Of a DNA stretch of 64,000 nucleotides, positions 29,162 to 39,591 are shown in pieces. A program made the position numbers and the translations under genes. Below the pieces are notes generated by a model. That model searched no databases. It was not told the DNA's origin and saw only the letters and a list, made by a program, of their open reading frames with translations. Origin of the DNA: Moorella glycerini (GTDB taxonomy: Bacteria; Bacillota; DSM-521; Neomoorellales; Neomoorellaceae); NCBI RefSeq assembly GCF_009735625.1, contig NZ_CP046244.1, forward strand, positions 1,736,001 through 1,800,000, in the 5' to 3' direction. Each line of letters begins with the position of its first letter. Positions within the stretch are counted from its first letter, which is position 1.

Positions 29162-29962
29162 TTAGAGGCCAATTTCGGCAGCTGCCTGGCGGACCACATC
29201 AGCACTAATCAGCTGGGCTTTAAGCTGGGCGCCCCAGAGGAGGGAAGTCAGGGCCAGGTTGTTCACCAGGCGCGGCCAGCCGCGGGAGCGAGAAGCGATG
29301 GCCTCGACGGCAGGCGGCTCAAATAAAGGCCTGGTAGCCCCCACCAGGGATAAATGGTGCTCCAGGTAGGCGCCCACCTCCTCACGGTTTAAAGGTTCCA
29401 CCTGGAAGCGAACCACCAGGCGTTGGGCCAGAGACTGGGTCTGGTTCAACTCCAAGCGGCTCAACAAAAAAGGCAAGCCGGCCAGGACCAGGATAAAAGG
29501 ATTAAAGGCGTCCATGGCGAAATTAAAGAGCAGGGCCAGGTCCAGCAGGAATTTGGGGTTAGCCAGGTGCATCTCATCCAGGATGAAGACGGGCGTAATC
29601 TTTTTATCCCGGAAGAACACCTGGACCGCCTGCTGGATCTGGTGAAAAAGGTCAATCTTGCGGAAAGACGGTTCTTCCCCCAGGCTCCGGGCCAAACCGC
29701 GGTAAAAATCCATGACCGTCCCTGTGGCCAGGGGCAAATAAATAACCTTAAAGAGGGCCGGGTTTAAATTAGCACAAAAGACCCGCAAGGTAAAGGTCTT
29801 ACCGGCTCCCGGTTCTCCCACCAGGACCCCCATGCCCCGGACGCGGGATAAATACTCCAGCCGGGCCCTCGTTTCTTTTAAACTGCAGGAAAGGAAGGCA
29901 TCCTGGGGTTTTAGCTCCTTGCCAAAAGGAGCCCCTTTTAAGCCATAAAAAGCCTGGTACAT
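29162..29962 (-). CDS. Transposon AAA+ ATPase, ExeA/TnsC-like (copy 2)
   Basis: Same protein as in copy 1 apart from Thr for Ala after the P-loop (GKTFTLRVF), a state shared with copy 3. Walker A and B motifs are intact. It lies 1 bp after the integrase stop and 2 bp before the truncated 103-aa gene. Confidence 0.85.
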   Translation of the reverse strand: MYQAFYGLKGAPFGKELKPQDAFLSCSLKETRARLEYLSRVRGMGVLVGEPGAGKTFTLRVFCANLNPALFKVIYLPLATGTVMDFYRGLARSLGEEPSFRKIDLFHQIQQAVQVFFRDKKITPVFILDEMHLANPKFLLDLALLFNFAMDAFNPFILVLAGLPFLLSRLELNQTQSLAQRLVVRFQVEPLNREEVGAYLEHHLSLVGATRPLFEPPAVEAIASRSRGWPRLVNNLALTSLLWGAQLKAQLISADVVRQAAAEIGL

Positions 29963-29963
29963 T

Positions 29964-31220
29964 CTAGTTTTGGCCCCCTCCCTGTAAGCTGGCAAAAGAA
30001 AGTTTGCTCTCCCGCTTTGCCCGGGCGTTAACACTGAGCGCCACCGGCTGTGCCACCGCCACCTCTTTACCGGCCACAAAAATCAAGACCCGCTCCAGTT
30101 TTTCCGGGTCAAAGCGCACCTCCACCCGGTTGCCGATAAATTGAGGCGGCACCTCAAAAAGGCGCTTGTTAATGGAGATAGTAGCATCATGATGTACCCG
30201 CCGTTCCTCCCGCTTGAAAAAAAGCGGCTCCAGAACAGCCGGGTCGCTCACCATCTTAACCTGGCTGAACTGGGACATAAACTTATCCAGGGGGCTCATA
30301 CCCAAAGCACTGTGGACCTGGCGGTGATAATCTTCCTCCAGCCACTGCCAGAAAGAGCGGTTCAAGTTATCCAGAGATTTAAGGTGTTCATCTTTAACCA
30401 GGGGCAAGAAACGCTGCCTGACGGTCAAGAAGAACCTTTCGATCTTACCCTTGCTCTGCGGGTCATAGGGTTTAGTATTGATCAAGGCTATCCCCAGGGC
30501 CGCGCAGGCCAGCTGCAGCTGCTCCGAACGATAGATTTTACCATTATCCACGTAGACCATCTGCGGAATGCCCCGGCGTAAGATAGCCTCCTTGAAGACC
30601 ACCTTCAAAGACTCAAACTTCTCGGAAGTAAAAAACTGGGCAAAAGTCACCAGGCGGGAACAATCATCGATAAAAGCAAAGAGGAAAGTAGCCACCTTTT
30701 TGTTGCCAACGCGAAGGTAAGGCCCGGCCGCCACATCCCCCTGCCAGAGGGTATTCACCGTATCATAGGCAAAGCGTTTCCGTTCCGGCTCCCGCCGCAT
30801 CTCCCGGCCTAAAAGCCCCCTGGATTTCAGGAAACGGTAAATGGTAGCGTAAGAAACGGCGTCCGGTAAAATAACACCTTTAGCCACCAGTTGTTCATAA
30901 AAGACAGAAGCCGGACAGGAACGCTCCTCCTGGCGCAGGGCCAGGAGTTGCTCCTGTAACTCCGGGGATAAGGCCCGCGGCCTTCCCCGGTCAGAACGCC
31001 TTTTCGGTTTTAACCCCTCAAACCCCTCGCGGCGGTAATCCCTGAGCCAGCTGGCAATGGTCTGGGGGCTATAGTCGCAGAGGCCATAATACGGTACTTC
31101 ATGGGGTCTGGCCGTAATACTCTCCAGGTAGGCCTTCCTGCTGGCTACCTGACCCTGCAACAACGGCGCAATCAAGCTAAAGCGAAAAAGAGCGATATTT
31201 TCCCGGTCCTTCTCGTCCAT
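29964..31220 (-). CDS. Transposon DDE integrase (rve type, copy 2)
   Basis: Translated sequence identical to copy 1, with all three catalytic acidic residues present (GDVAAG, VYVDNGK, GKIERFF). The same GGGGAGGGG ribosome site precedes the ATG at 31220, and the inverted repeats upstream recur at 31240-31298. An active source of mobility together with the neighbouring ATPase is plausible. Confidence 0.88.
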   Translation of the reverse strand: MDEKDRENIALFRFSLIAPLLQGQVASRKAYLESITARPHEVPYYGLCDYSPQTIASWLRDYRREGFEGLKPKRRSDRGRPRALSPELQEQLLALRQEERSCPASVFYEQLVAKGVILPDAVSYATIYRFLKSRGLLGREMRREPERKRFAYDTVNTLWQGDVAAGPYLRVGNKKVATFLFAFIDDCSRLVTFAQFFTSEKFESLKVVFKEAILRRGIPQMVYVDNGKIYRSEQLQLACAALGIALINTKPYDPQSKGKIERFFLTVRQRFLPLVKDEHLKSLDNLNRSFWQWLEEDYHRQVHSALGMSPLDKFMSQFSQVKMVSDPAVLEPLFFKREERRVHHDATISINKRLFEVPPQFIGNRVEVRFDPEKLERVLIFVAGKEVAVAQPVALSVNARAKRESKLSFASLQGGGQN

Positions 31221-31362
31221 CACAACCCCTCCCCAGGATTTAAGGTTAACCGGTCCGGTCATTTACCAGTTTAACCTTAACCTGTCCCCCAGGACAGGCA
31301 AAAGGTGTGTGGTGGCTAATGTAGCAGGGAGGCTTTACGGAACCGGGGAAAGCATGGTAAAA

Positions 31363-31893
31363 TTAATTAGCCATAAAATTGCGCCGGAAATGATTATGGA
31401 ACCTTTGGGAAAAGGTTTCGGCGTTGGGGAACGCGGCAATCATTTCCAGCAATTTTATGGCCCTTTGTTTAAATTCCGGCGGGATTATTTCCTGGTAACC
31501 CTGCTCCCGGAAGAAGGCCTGGATGCAATTCATGTTCTTCGCCCAACGGCGGCGGTAGAACTGGAGCAGCTGGTAGTAAATAAGGAGGCGGGCCTTGGAG
31601 AAGAAATATATGAGACAGTCCAGAATGAACTTAAGGGAATACTGGTAATACGGCAGGAGAAAGGAAGGCAAAAGAGAGAAGGTGTGCCGGCAGGAGCGGC
31701 ACCAAAAGCGGCAGATGGGCAGCTGTAGCCACTTTTCCGAGTCACTACCGGCATTACGCCAGTAAAAACCATGCCGCTTTAGAGCCTGCCGGGCCATACA
31801 GATAGGGCAAGACTCTATGACGGGAAACTCATTTTTCTTACCCCGGGCAGCATAATCCTCCAGGGAAATACCGAAATTGTATACCAGTTGCAT
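31363..31893 (-). CDS. Transposon zinc-ribbon protein, DUF6431-like (copy 2)
   Basis: Identical in translation to copy 1 (176 aa), with CPIC and CRSC zinc ligands. It lies next to the right transposon end, the end whose flank CCTTAT pairs with the left flank of copy 1. Confidence 0.7.
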   Translation of the reverse strand: MQLVYNFGISLEDYAARGKKNEFPVIESCPICMARQALKRHGFYWRNAGSDSEKWLQLPICRFWCRSCRHTFSLLPSFLLPYYQYSLKFILDCLIYFFSKARLLIYYQLLQFYRRRWAKNMNCIQAFFREQGYQEIIPPEFKQRAIKLLEMIAAFPNAETFSQRFHNHFRRNFMAN

Positions 31894-32017
31894 AAACAGC
31901 CCCCCAGAATAATTTGCTAAAATTATATCACTTTGGGGGAACTGTTACATGTTATCTCGATATTTTAAATTGATAAAGTTAGGACTAGTTTTAAGGATGA
32001 TAGTGTGCTAAATGACA

Positions 32018-34976
32018 CCTTATGTGGCTGCGTTACCATCCTACCTATGAGGCATTGAAACCCATGATGGGGAAATAGTTCGCGGGCAATCTCTTTGTTA
32101 CCATCCTACCTATGAGGCATTGAAACCGGTCATCTTCAATAATTCCGGCCTTCTCAAGAATGTGTTACCATCCTACCTATGAGGCATTGAAACACCGCCC
32201 GCTCAAACTGCTGCTGGCTTTTTTGGTACTGTTACCATCCTACCTATGAGGCATTGAAACATAAAATAAGCCAACTTTCCGCTGGCTCCGGGCCAGGTTA
32301 CCATCCTACCTATGAGGCATTGAAACCTGATCAACACCAGATACGAGGCCAAACTGCCGACAGTTACCATCCTACCTATGAGGCATTGAAACTCAATATG
32401 GTAAATGGGCAAGGCTCCTTTGACGTTCGTTACCATCCTACCTATGAGGCATTGAAACTGGCTGTTGCTAGTAAAACTGGCTACAAGCCGAATGTTACCA
32501 TCCTACCTATGAGGCATTGAAACCGGTGGTGGCGAAGGCTACGGGATTCGGGTTATCTTCGGTTACCATCCTACCTATGAGGCATTGAAACTTGCGGCGG
32601 GAGGCTGTGGTAACCATGGACGCCATATTACCATCCTACCTATGAGGCATTGAAACACACTATCAATGTTGACAACATAAATAGCCGTCCCTCCGTTACC
32701 ATCCTACCTATGAGGCATTGAAACCCGGGCTCGAAGCGGGGAACGTTGGCGGCGACCTGGGTTACCATCCTACCTATGAGGCATTGAAACGAGTACCTGG
32801 CTGGTGCTATACGTGCTCTTCCGCAGGTTACCATCCTACCTATGAGGCATTGAAACTTTCCGGTGGCGAAAGTGCCACCACCTCAAGCAGGCGTTACCAT
32901 CCTACCTATGAGGCATTGAAACCCACCTTCTCCACAATCGCCTGCCGCCGGTATCTCAGTTACCATCCTACCTATGAGGCATTGAAACACCTGCAACCGG
33001 GCCACTTCGTAGCCCATGTAGGTGCGTTACCATCCTACCTATGAGGCATTGAAACTTGGATCTTTGTCTACGTAGTAGTCTGTAATGATCCGTTACCATC
33101 CTACCTATGAGGCATTGAAACCCGGTTTCAGGGTTCCATTCGAGTAGGGTAATCGTCATGTTACCATCCTACCTATGAGGCATTGAAACTTGCGGCGGGA
33201 GGCTGTGGTAACCATGGACGCCATCGTTACCATCCTACCTATGAGGCATTGAAACTCCAGTCTATCCTACAGGATCCCGGCCTGCCGGTGGGTTACCATC
33301 CTACCTATGAGGCATTGAAACCGGCTGGAAAGCCTGGCTTCCCGCCAGCTTAATCAAGTTACCATCCTACCTATGAGGCATTGAAACACCGACCGAACTG
33401 CCCGGGGCCGAAGTTCCCGTGGGAGTTACCATCCTACCTATGAGGCATTGAAACCGACCTGGGTATCCGGCTTTTGCGGCAGGCTGGCCGCGTTACCATC
33501 CTACCTATGAGGCATTGAAACTGGCTTACTACCAGTGCATCCGCCGATGTTGGCGGGTTACCATCCTACCTATGAGGCATTGAAACAAAAGAGAGGTTGG
33601 ATTTATCATGACGAGGTCTGTAGTTACCATCCTACCTATGAGGCATTGAAACTTACCAAAGCCGCTCAGAACTAAGGGTGCTATTAGAGGTTACCATCCT
33701 ACCTATGAGGCATTGAAACCTGGATGAGATCGCACGCAAGCCTGTTACGGTAGTATGTTACCATCCTACCTATGAGGCATTGAAACCCCCAGTAGTTTTC
33801 AAGAAAATCCACCTCCTCCTGGTTACCATCCTACCTATGAGGCATTGAAACAGGGAGGCCAAGGTAAGAGACGCGATTACTCAAGCGGGGTTACCATCCT
33901 ACCTATGAGGCATTGAAACATGAGCAATGCGGAATGGGCCGCCCTGGCATTGTGGTTACCATCCTACCTATGAGGCATTGAAACCGGCCCTCCTGCACCT
34001 CGCCGTCCGGGCCGCCCTGGCGTTACCATCCTACCTATGAGGCATTGAAACTCATTGGGACATGGAATAACATCTGGCTCACGGCTTGTTACCATCCTAC
34101 CTATGAGGCATTGAAACAAGACGTCTGGCGGATGACGGTCGGGGCGCTGACGTCTGTTACCATCCTACCTATGAGGCATTGAAACGGGATAGCAACGGGG
34201 CATTAATTGATGTTGCGGCCAAGTTACCATCCTACCTATGAGGCATTGAAACTCAGGTAAATGCCGTATTCCCCTGATTAAATGAGTAAGTTACCATCCT
34301 ACCTATGAGGCATTGAAACGAATTGGCGGTTCTCCAGGGGTTTCCGGCGGTTATGTTACCATCCTACCTATGAGGCATTGAAACCAATTTTGAACGTAGG
34401 TAATTTTTATAGCGGAAGTGTAGGTTACCATCCTACCTATGAGGCATTGAAACTATAATGAGATTGTCCGCTAACGCCTGTTTTAGTTAAGTTACCATCC
34501 TACCTATGAGGCATTGAAACATGACCGGGACCCGGTAGGTTTAATTCTTACTCAGAGTTACCATCCTACCTATGAGGCATTGAAACACAACCTGAGCGAT
34601 GCGACCACTCTGGCAACGGCTATGTTACCATCCTACCTATGAGGCATTGAAACTATACATCCTAACGGGTTTAGGGATTTTTTGGTCTGCGTTACCATCC
34701 TACCTATGAGGCATTGAAACTCGAAGTAAGTACACTGCGCCTTGCATTTCTGGCAAGTTACCATCCTACCTATGAGGCATTGAAACCTCGCAAAGGCATA
34801 TCTCATGCCAGCCGATATTCTCCGTTACCATCCTACCTATGAGGCATTGAAACGGGTCCCCTACAACGTATCCCGCTCCTGAATGATAAGTTACCATCCT
34901 ACCTATGAGGCATTGAAACAGGCTGTTTCCTACCTGTTCAAACGTAAAATCGGCCATGTTACCATCCTACCTATGA
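32018..34976 (+). CRISPR. CRISPR array segment 3 (44 full repeats plus one split repeat)
   Basis: It begins with the 14-nt right part of the spacer cut at 13451 (CCTTATGTGGCTGC). Repeats run from 32032 to 34890; a 45th at 34958 is cut after CTATGA by transposon copy 3 and resumes at 40389. The repeat at 32627 starts with A instead of G. The spacer at 32592 recurs at 33190. Spacers are about 35-39 nt. Confidence 0.97.
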
Positions 34977-35020
34977 TGTCATTTAGCACATTAAATTAAT
35001 CACCGTATTTCAAATTAAAA

Positions 35021-37098
35021 CCCAACTTTGACACTAAAACTTCTATTTCAAGGGCTTAAAGACCACCAAGACTAGTAATATCAACGATCTTTCTCTACCG
35101 AAGTCGGCAAAACGTAGTGAAAACAAATCTGCCTTAGAGTATTTTCACGCCGGGCATCTCTTGGTATAATAGTAATGACGATAACCGAGGTGATGCCCCT
35201 TTGTTCCCCCGTATTATCACTACCAGGCGCGGCGGCCATACCTACCATTATCTGGTCCTGGTAGAATCCTACCGGGAAAAAGGCAAGGTAAAACAGCGCC
35301 AGGTTGGGCATTTAGGCAACATCGACCAGTATTCCCAGGAAGAGATACAGCGGCTTATTAATAAACTGCGGGAATTCCTTAAGGAAGATGAGCTGGGCAC
35401 TGTTAAGGACCTCCAGACCTTCGGCACCAAGCATTATGGTATCCCCTATGTGGTGAATTTTTTCTGGGAGCGACTGGACCTGGACGCCTTCTTTAAAAAC
35501 TATCTCCAAAATCGTCAAGTAGAGATGGATGTGGCCTTATGCACCAAGATTATGATTTTAAACCGCCTCATCGCTCCTAAAAGCAAGCTTGGAGTATCCC
35601 AATGGTTAAGGCAAATTTACCTGCCGGAACTGGAAGAGAAACAGCCTGAGTTGCATCATTTTTACCGTACTCTTGACGTCCTGGAAGAAATGAAGGATTA
35701 TCTGGAACGCCACTTGTACAACCGGCTTACGGATCTCTTGAGTTATCAGCTTAACCTGGTGTTTTACGACTTGACCAGCAGCTACTTTGAAGGTACCCAT
35801 TGCCCCCTGGCCAGGTTCGGTTATTCCCGCGACCACCGGCCGGACTGCCGGCAAATTAATATTGGCCTCCTGGTGACTCCGGAAGGCATGCCTATTGCCC
35901 ACCAGGTATTTGAAGGTAATATACCTGATAAAGTAACCGTGGCTGGCGCCATCGAACAACTTAAGCAAAAGTTTGCCATCAAGAGCTGTATTTTCGTGGG
36001 CGACCGGGGTATGCTGACCAGTCATAATTTAGAAGAACTCAAGGAGGCTAACTTCCGTTATATCCTGGGCTTTCATAAACGCGGCCGGGAAGTGAGCGAT
36101 GAACTACTGGCCAGGTACCAAAACCTCGAAGAATACCAGCTAATAGACGGCGATAACCCCCTCTTTTATGTGGAAGTACCACCAGAGCAGGTACAGGCTC
36201 CCCCTAAAGAAAACTTGGTAGAGGGAGAAGAGGAAGAAAAGGAAAACTTCGAGCCTCCGGTTCGCTATATCCTTTGCCACAATCCTCTCAAAGCCCAAGA
36301 GGATTATGAATTTCGGGTCAAAGCGATAGAAGAAGCCAGGATAAAATTGCAAGAGCTGAAAGACAGGCTGGCCCGGGAAACCCCGCGGCGGGGGCGCAAG
36401 CCTACCACAAAAGGAGTCATGCTTAAAGCAGCTGCTATCCTTAACAAGAAGGGCCTTGCTCCAATTTTTGATATTACTTATGACGGCAAGTCTTTCAACT
36501 TTGAAATTAATGAGCCGGCTCTGGCTAAAGAGGCTTTGCGGGACGGCAAATTTTTAATCCAGACTAATGCTGACCTGCCAGCTGAGGAGGTAATTGCCGC
36601 CTATAAAAACCTGCTCCAGGTAGAAACCGCCTTTCGCCATATCAAGGACTTCATTCGCTTGAGGCCTATCTACCACTACAACGAAAGTCGGGTTAAGGGA
36701 CACATCTTTATATGTGTGCTGGCTTATCTCTTTGAAAAATGGCTGGAGGTGATACATCGCCGATATATTGAAGATGAGATTTTTAAGGCGAAACAAATCC
36801 CTGATCCTGAAAGTCAAGAAAGAGAGTTACGCCGCTGGAAGGTTGCCCATAAAAGCGGCCGCCGTATCCTGGAATTATTAGAAGAGATAAAGGCTGTTGA
36901 CCAGCAGTTTCTTGATAAGCGGATTTATAGTATCACCCAGCCCGGACAAAGCCAGAGTGAATTGTTAAAAATTTTGGGCCTTCCACTTCCACCTAAAATT
37001 TTAACCTTCAGGTAGCCACTAAGAGCCCCAGAAAGGGGTTGTAGTGACAATTGTCCCTATGGACCCCTTGATTTTTAAGGGGCGGTGTCAAAGTTGGG
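35021..37098 (+). mobile_element. IS1634-type element nested in transposon copy 3
   Basis: The inverted ends CCCAACTTTGACAC and GTGTCAAAGTTGGG are perfect over 14 bp. A 6-bp duplication TTAAAA flanks it (35015-35020 and 37099-37104). It lies between the transposon's left end and the 103-aa gene, so the transposon coding region is not broken. Its gene runs opposite to the transposon operon. Confidence 0.93.
35201..37015 (+). CDS. IS1634-family transposase (604 aa)
   Basis: DDE transposase of the IS1634 branch of IS4-like enzymes. The N-terminal FPRIITTRRGGHTYHYLVLVESYREKGKVKQRQVGHLG is typical. Catalytic segments are LVFYDLTSSYFEG (first Asp), SCIFVGDRGMLTSHNLEEL (second Asp) and YKNLLQVETAFRHIKDFIRLRPIYHY, holding the Glu in a YREK-like motif. 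A Glu-rich insert (EGEEEEKENFE) lies near residue 346. The start is TTG at 35201 after GAGGTGATG. The gene is full length with no visible break. Confidence 0.92.
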   Translation: MFPRIITTRRGGHTYHYLVLVESYREKGKVKQRQVGHLGNIDQYSQEEIQRLINKLREFLKEDELGTVKDLQTFGTKHYGIPYVVNFFWERLDLDAFFKNYLQNRQVEMDVALCTKIMILNRLIAPKSKLGVSQWLRQIYLPELEEKQPELHHFYRTLDVLEEMKDYLERHLYNRLTDLLSYQLNLVFYDLTSSYFEGTHCPLARFGYSRDHRPDCRQINIGLLVTPEGMPIAHQVFEGNIPDKVTVAGAIEQLKQKFAIKSCIFVGDRGMLTSHNLEELKEANFRYILGFHKRGREVSDELLARYQNLEEYQLIDGDNPLFYVEVPPEQVQAPPKENLVEGEEEEKENFEPPVRYILCHNPLKAQEDYEFRVKAIEEARIKLQELKDRLARETPRRGRKPTTKGVMLKAAAILNKKGLAPIFDITYDGKSFNFEINEPALAKEALRDGKFLIQTNADLPAEEVIAAYKNLLQVETAFRHIKDFIRLRPIYHYNESRVKGHIFICVLAYLFEKWLEVIHRRYIEDEIFKAKQIPDPESQERELRRWKVAHKSGRRILELLEEIKAVDQQFLDKRIYSITQPGQSQSELLKILGLPLPPKILTFR

Positions 37099-37218
37099 TT
37101 AAAATGACTCATGTCGCTAGCACAAACTGCAAGATTATCAAATTACAGCACCCCAAATTCTCAGGAATTGCACATTAGCACAATAAAAGCCACAAAGAAA
37201 AAAGCCGCTCAACGCGGC

Positions 37219-37530
37219 CTAAAAAGAAGGGGCCTTGAACCGTTCCGCCAATTTTTTATCAAGGGCAGCCAGGCGTTTTCTCTGGAAATCAAATTCTTGT
37301 TCCAGTTGCAACTGGCAAATAAAGCTGTAATAATGGGGTTCCTCGCGGGCGGTATAGAAAGACTCCAGGTATTTTAGCAATTCAGCGTAAAGGTCGCGGG
37401 CGAAATCCAATACCGGGCGTTCCAATTCCTCACCGTAGGACCCAAAAGTATTCGCCCAGAGGACGAAAGCCAGGATCTCCAGGAGACTTTCCACGTCTCT
37501 GGGGGAATCAAGCTTAAGCATAGCCACCAC
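37219..37530 (-). CDS. Transposon 103-aa accessory protein (copy 3)
   Basis: Intact copy with two substitutions relative to copy 1 (LDSPRD for LASPRD, QEFDF for QGFDF). It begins 2 bp after the ATPase stop. The 3' hairpin terminator is kept. Function unknown; see the copy 1 entry for the helical features. Confidence 0.68.
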   Translation of the reverse strand: MVAMLKLDSPRDVESLLEILAFVLWANTFGSYGEELERPVLDFARDLYAELLKYLESFYTAREEPHYYSFICQLQLEQEFDFQRKRLAALDKKLAERFKAPSF

Positions 37531-37532
37531 CC

Positions 37533-38333
37533 TTAAAGGCCAATTTCGGTAGCTGCCTGGCGTACCACATCAGCACTAATCAGCTGGGCTTTAAGCTGGG
37601 CGCCCCAGAGGAGGGAAGTTAGGGCCAGGTTGTTCACCAGGCGCGGCCAGCCGCGGGAACAAGAAGCGATGGCCTCCACGGCAGGCGGCTCAAACAAAGG
37701 CCTGGTAGCCCCCACCAGGGATAAATGGTGCTCCAGGTAGGCGCCCACCTCCTCACGGTTTAAAGGTTCCACCTGGAAGCGAACCACCAGGCGTTGGGCC
37801 AGAGACTGGGTCTGGTTCAACTCCAAGCGGCTCAACAAAAAAGGCAAGCCGGCCAGGACCAGGATAAAAGGATTAAAGGCGTCCATGGCGAAATTAAAGA
37901 GCAGGGCCAGGTCCAGCAGGAATTTGGGGTTAGCCAGGTGCATCTCATCCAGGATGAAGACGGGCGTAATCTTTTTATCCCGGAAGAACACCTGGACCGC
38001 CTGCTGGATCTGGTGAAAAAGGTCAATCTTGCGGAAAGACGGTTCTTCCCCCAGGCTCCGGGCCAAACCGCGGTAAAAATCCATGACCGTCCCTGTGGCC
38101 AGGGGCAAATAAATAACCTTAAAGAGGGCCGGGTTTAAATTAGCACAAAAGACCCGCAAGGTAAAGGTCTTACCGGCTCCCGGTTCTCCCACCAGGACCC
38201 CCATGCCCCGGACGCGGGATAAATACTCCAGCCGGGCCCTCGTTTCTTTTAAACTGCAGGAAAGGAAGGCATCCTGGGGTTTTAGCTCCTTGCCAAAAGG
38301 AGCCCCTTTTAAGCCATAAAAAGCCTGGTACAT
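37533..38333 (-). CDS. Transposon AAA+ ATPase, ExeA/TnsC-like (copy 3)
   Basis: Same layout as the other copies, with ASCSRGWPRL in place of ASRSRGWPRL and RQAATEIGL at the C-terminus. The P-loop reads GKTFTLRVF as in copy 2. The substitutions lie in the C-terminal third and do not touch Walker motifs. Confidence 0.85.
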   Translation of the reverse strand: MYQAFYGLKGAPFGKELKPQDAFLSCSLKETRARLEYLSRVRGMGVLVGEPGAGKTFTLRVFCANLNPALFKVIYLPLATGTVMDFYRGLARSLGEEPSFRKIDLFHQIQQAVQVFFRDKKITPVFILDEMHLANPKFLLDLALLFNFAMDAFNPFILVLAGLPFLLSRLELNQTQSLAQRLVVRFQVEPLNREEVGAYLEHHLSLVGATRPLFEPPAVEAIASCSRGWPRLVNNLALTSLLWGAQLKAQLISADVVRQAATEIGL

Positions 38334-38334
38334 T

Positions 38335-39591
38335 CTAGTTTTGGCCCCCTCCCTGTAAGCTGGCAAAAGAAAGTTTGCTCTCCCGCTTTGCCCGGGCGTT
38401 AACACTGAGCGCCACCGGCTGTGCCACCGCCACCTCTTTACCGGCCACAAAAATCAAGACCCGCTCCAGTTTTTCCGGGTCAAAGCGCACCTCCACCCGG
38501 TTGCCGATAAATTGAGGCGGCACCTCAAAAAGGCGCTTGTTAATGGAGATAGTAGCATCATGATGTACCCGCCGTTCCTCCCGCTTGAAAAAAAGCGGCT
38601 CCAGAACAGCCGGGTCGCTCACCATCTTAACCTGGCTGAACTGGGACATAAACTTATCCAGGGGGCTCATACCCAAAGCACTGTGGACCTGGCGGTGATA
38701 ATCTTCCTCCAGCCACTGCCAGAAAGAGCGGTTCAAGTTATCCAGAGATTTAAGGTGTTCATCTTTAACCAGGGGCAAGAAACGCTGCCTGACGGTCAAG
38801 AAGAACCTTTCGATCTTACCCTTGCTCTGCGGGTCATAGGGTTTAGTATTGATCAAGGCTATCCCCAGGGCCGCGCAGGCCAGCTGCAGCTGCTCCGAAC
38901 GATAGATTTTACCATTATCCACGTAGACCATCTGCGGAATGCCCCGGCGTAAGATAGCCTCCTTGAAGACCACCTTCAAAGACTCAAACTTCTCGGAAGT
39001 AAAAAACTGGGCAAAAGTCACCAGGCGGGAACAATCATCGATAAAAGCAAAGAGGAAAGTAGCCACCTTTTTGTTGCCAACGCGAAGGTAAGGCCCGGCC
39101 GCCACATCCCCCTGCCAGAGGGTATTCACCGTATCATAGGCAAAGCGTTTCCGTTCCGGCTCCCGCCGCATCTCCCGGCCTAAAAGCCCCCTGGATTTCA
39201 GGAAACGGTAAATGGTAGCGTAAGAAACGGCGTCCGGTAAAATAACACCTTTAGCCACCAGTTGTTCATAAAAGACAGAAGCCGGACAGGAACGCTCCTC
39301 CTGGCGCAGGGCCAGGAGTTGCTCCTGTAACTCCGGGGATAAGGCCCGCGGCCTTCCCCGGTCAGAACGCCTTTTCGGTTTTAACCCCTCAAACCCCTCG
39401 CGGCGGTAATCCCTGAGCCAGCTGGCAATGGTCTGGGGGCTATAGTCGCAGAGGCCATAATACGGTACTTCATGGGGTCTGGCCGTAATACTCTCCAGGT
39501 AGGCCTTCCTGCTGGCTACCTGACCCTGCAACAACGGCGCAATCAAGCTAAAGCGAAAAAGAGCGATATTTTCCCGGTCCTTCTCGTCCAT
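38335..39591 (-). CDS. Transposon DDE integrase (rve type, copy 3)
   Basis: The 418-aa product is identical in translation to copies 1 and 2, with complete catalytic residues. This is notable because the neighbouring zinc-ribbon gene in the same copy is clearly diverged. ATG at 39591 has the same ribosome site. Confidence 0.88.
   Translation of the reverse strand: MDEKDRENIALFRFSLIAPLLQGQVASRKAYLESITARPHEVPYYGLCDYSPQTIASWLRDYRREGFEGLKPKRRSDRGRPRALSPELQEQLLALRQEERSCPASVFYEQLVAKGVILPDAVSYATIYRFLKSRGLLGREMRREPERKRFAYDTVNTLWQGDVAAGPYLRVGNKKVATFLFAFIDDCSRLVTFAQFFTSEKFESLKVVFKEAILRRGIPQMVYVDNGKIYRSEQLQLACAALGIALINTKPYDPQSKGKIERFFLTVRQRFLPLVKDEHLKSLDNLNRSFWQWLEEDYHRQVHSALGMSPLDKFMSQFSQVKMVSDPAVLEPLFFKREERRVHHDATISINKRLFEVPPQFIGNRVEVRFDPEKLERVLIFVAGKEVAVAQPVALSVNARAKRESKLSFASLQGGGQN

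Larger units (their letters stand above)
26960..32017 (-). mobile_element. Four-gene transposon, copy 2, interrupted by ISLre2
   Basis: It has the same 14-bp ends as copy 1. Removing the 1,721-bp ISLre2 and one copy of its 9-bp duplication leaves exactly 3,328 bp. Its left flank is a truncated CRISPR repeat ending GCATTG and its right flank begins CCTTAT; these do not match each other, but the right one matches the left flank of copy 1. The core genes are nearly identical to copy 1, so the copies diverged recently. Confidence 0.93.

Noticed and set aside
13446-32023. Copies 1 and 2 as two independent insertions
   Set aside because: Neither has a matching 6-bp duplication on its two sides, while the outer flanks match each other and rebuild one spacer.
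12450-34957. Dozens of open frames with repeated SYHPTYEALK or FQCLIGRMVT peptides
   Set aside because: These are the CRISPR repeat read in two frames, with spacers as variable linkers; no ribosome sites or codon bias support them.
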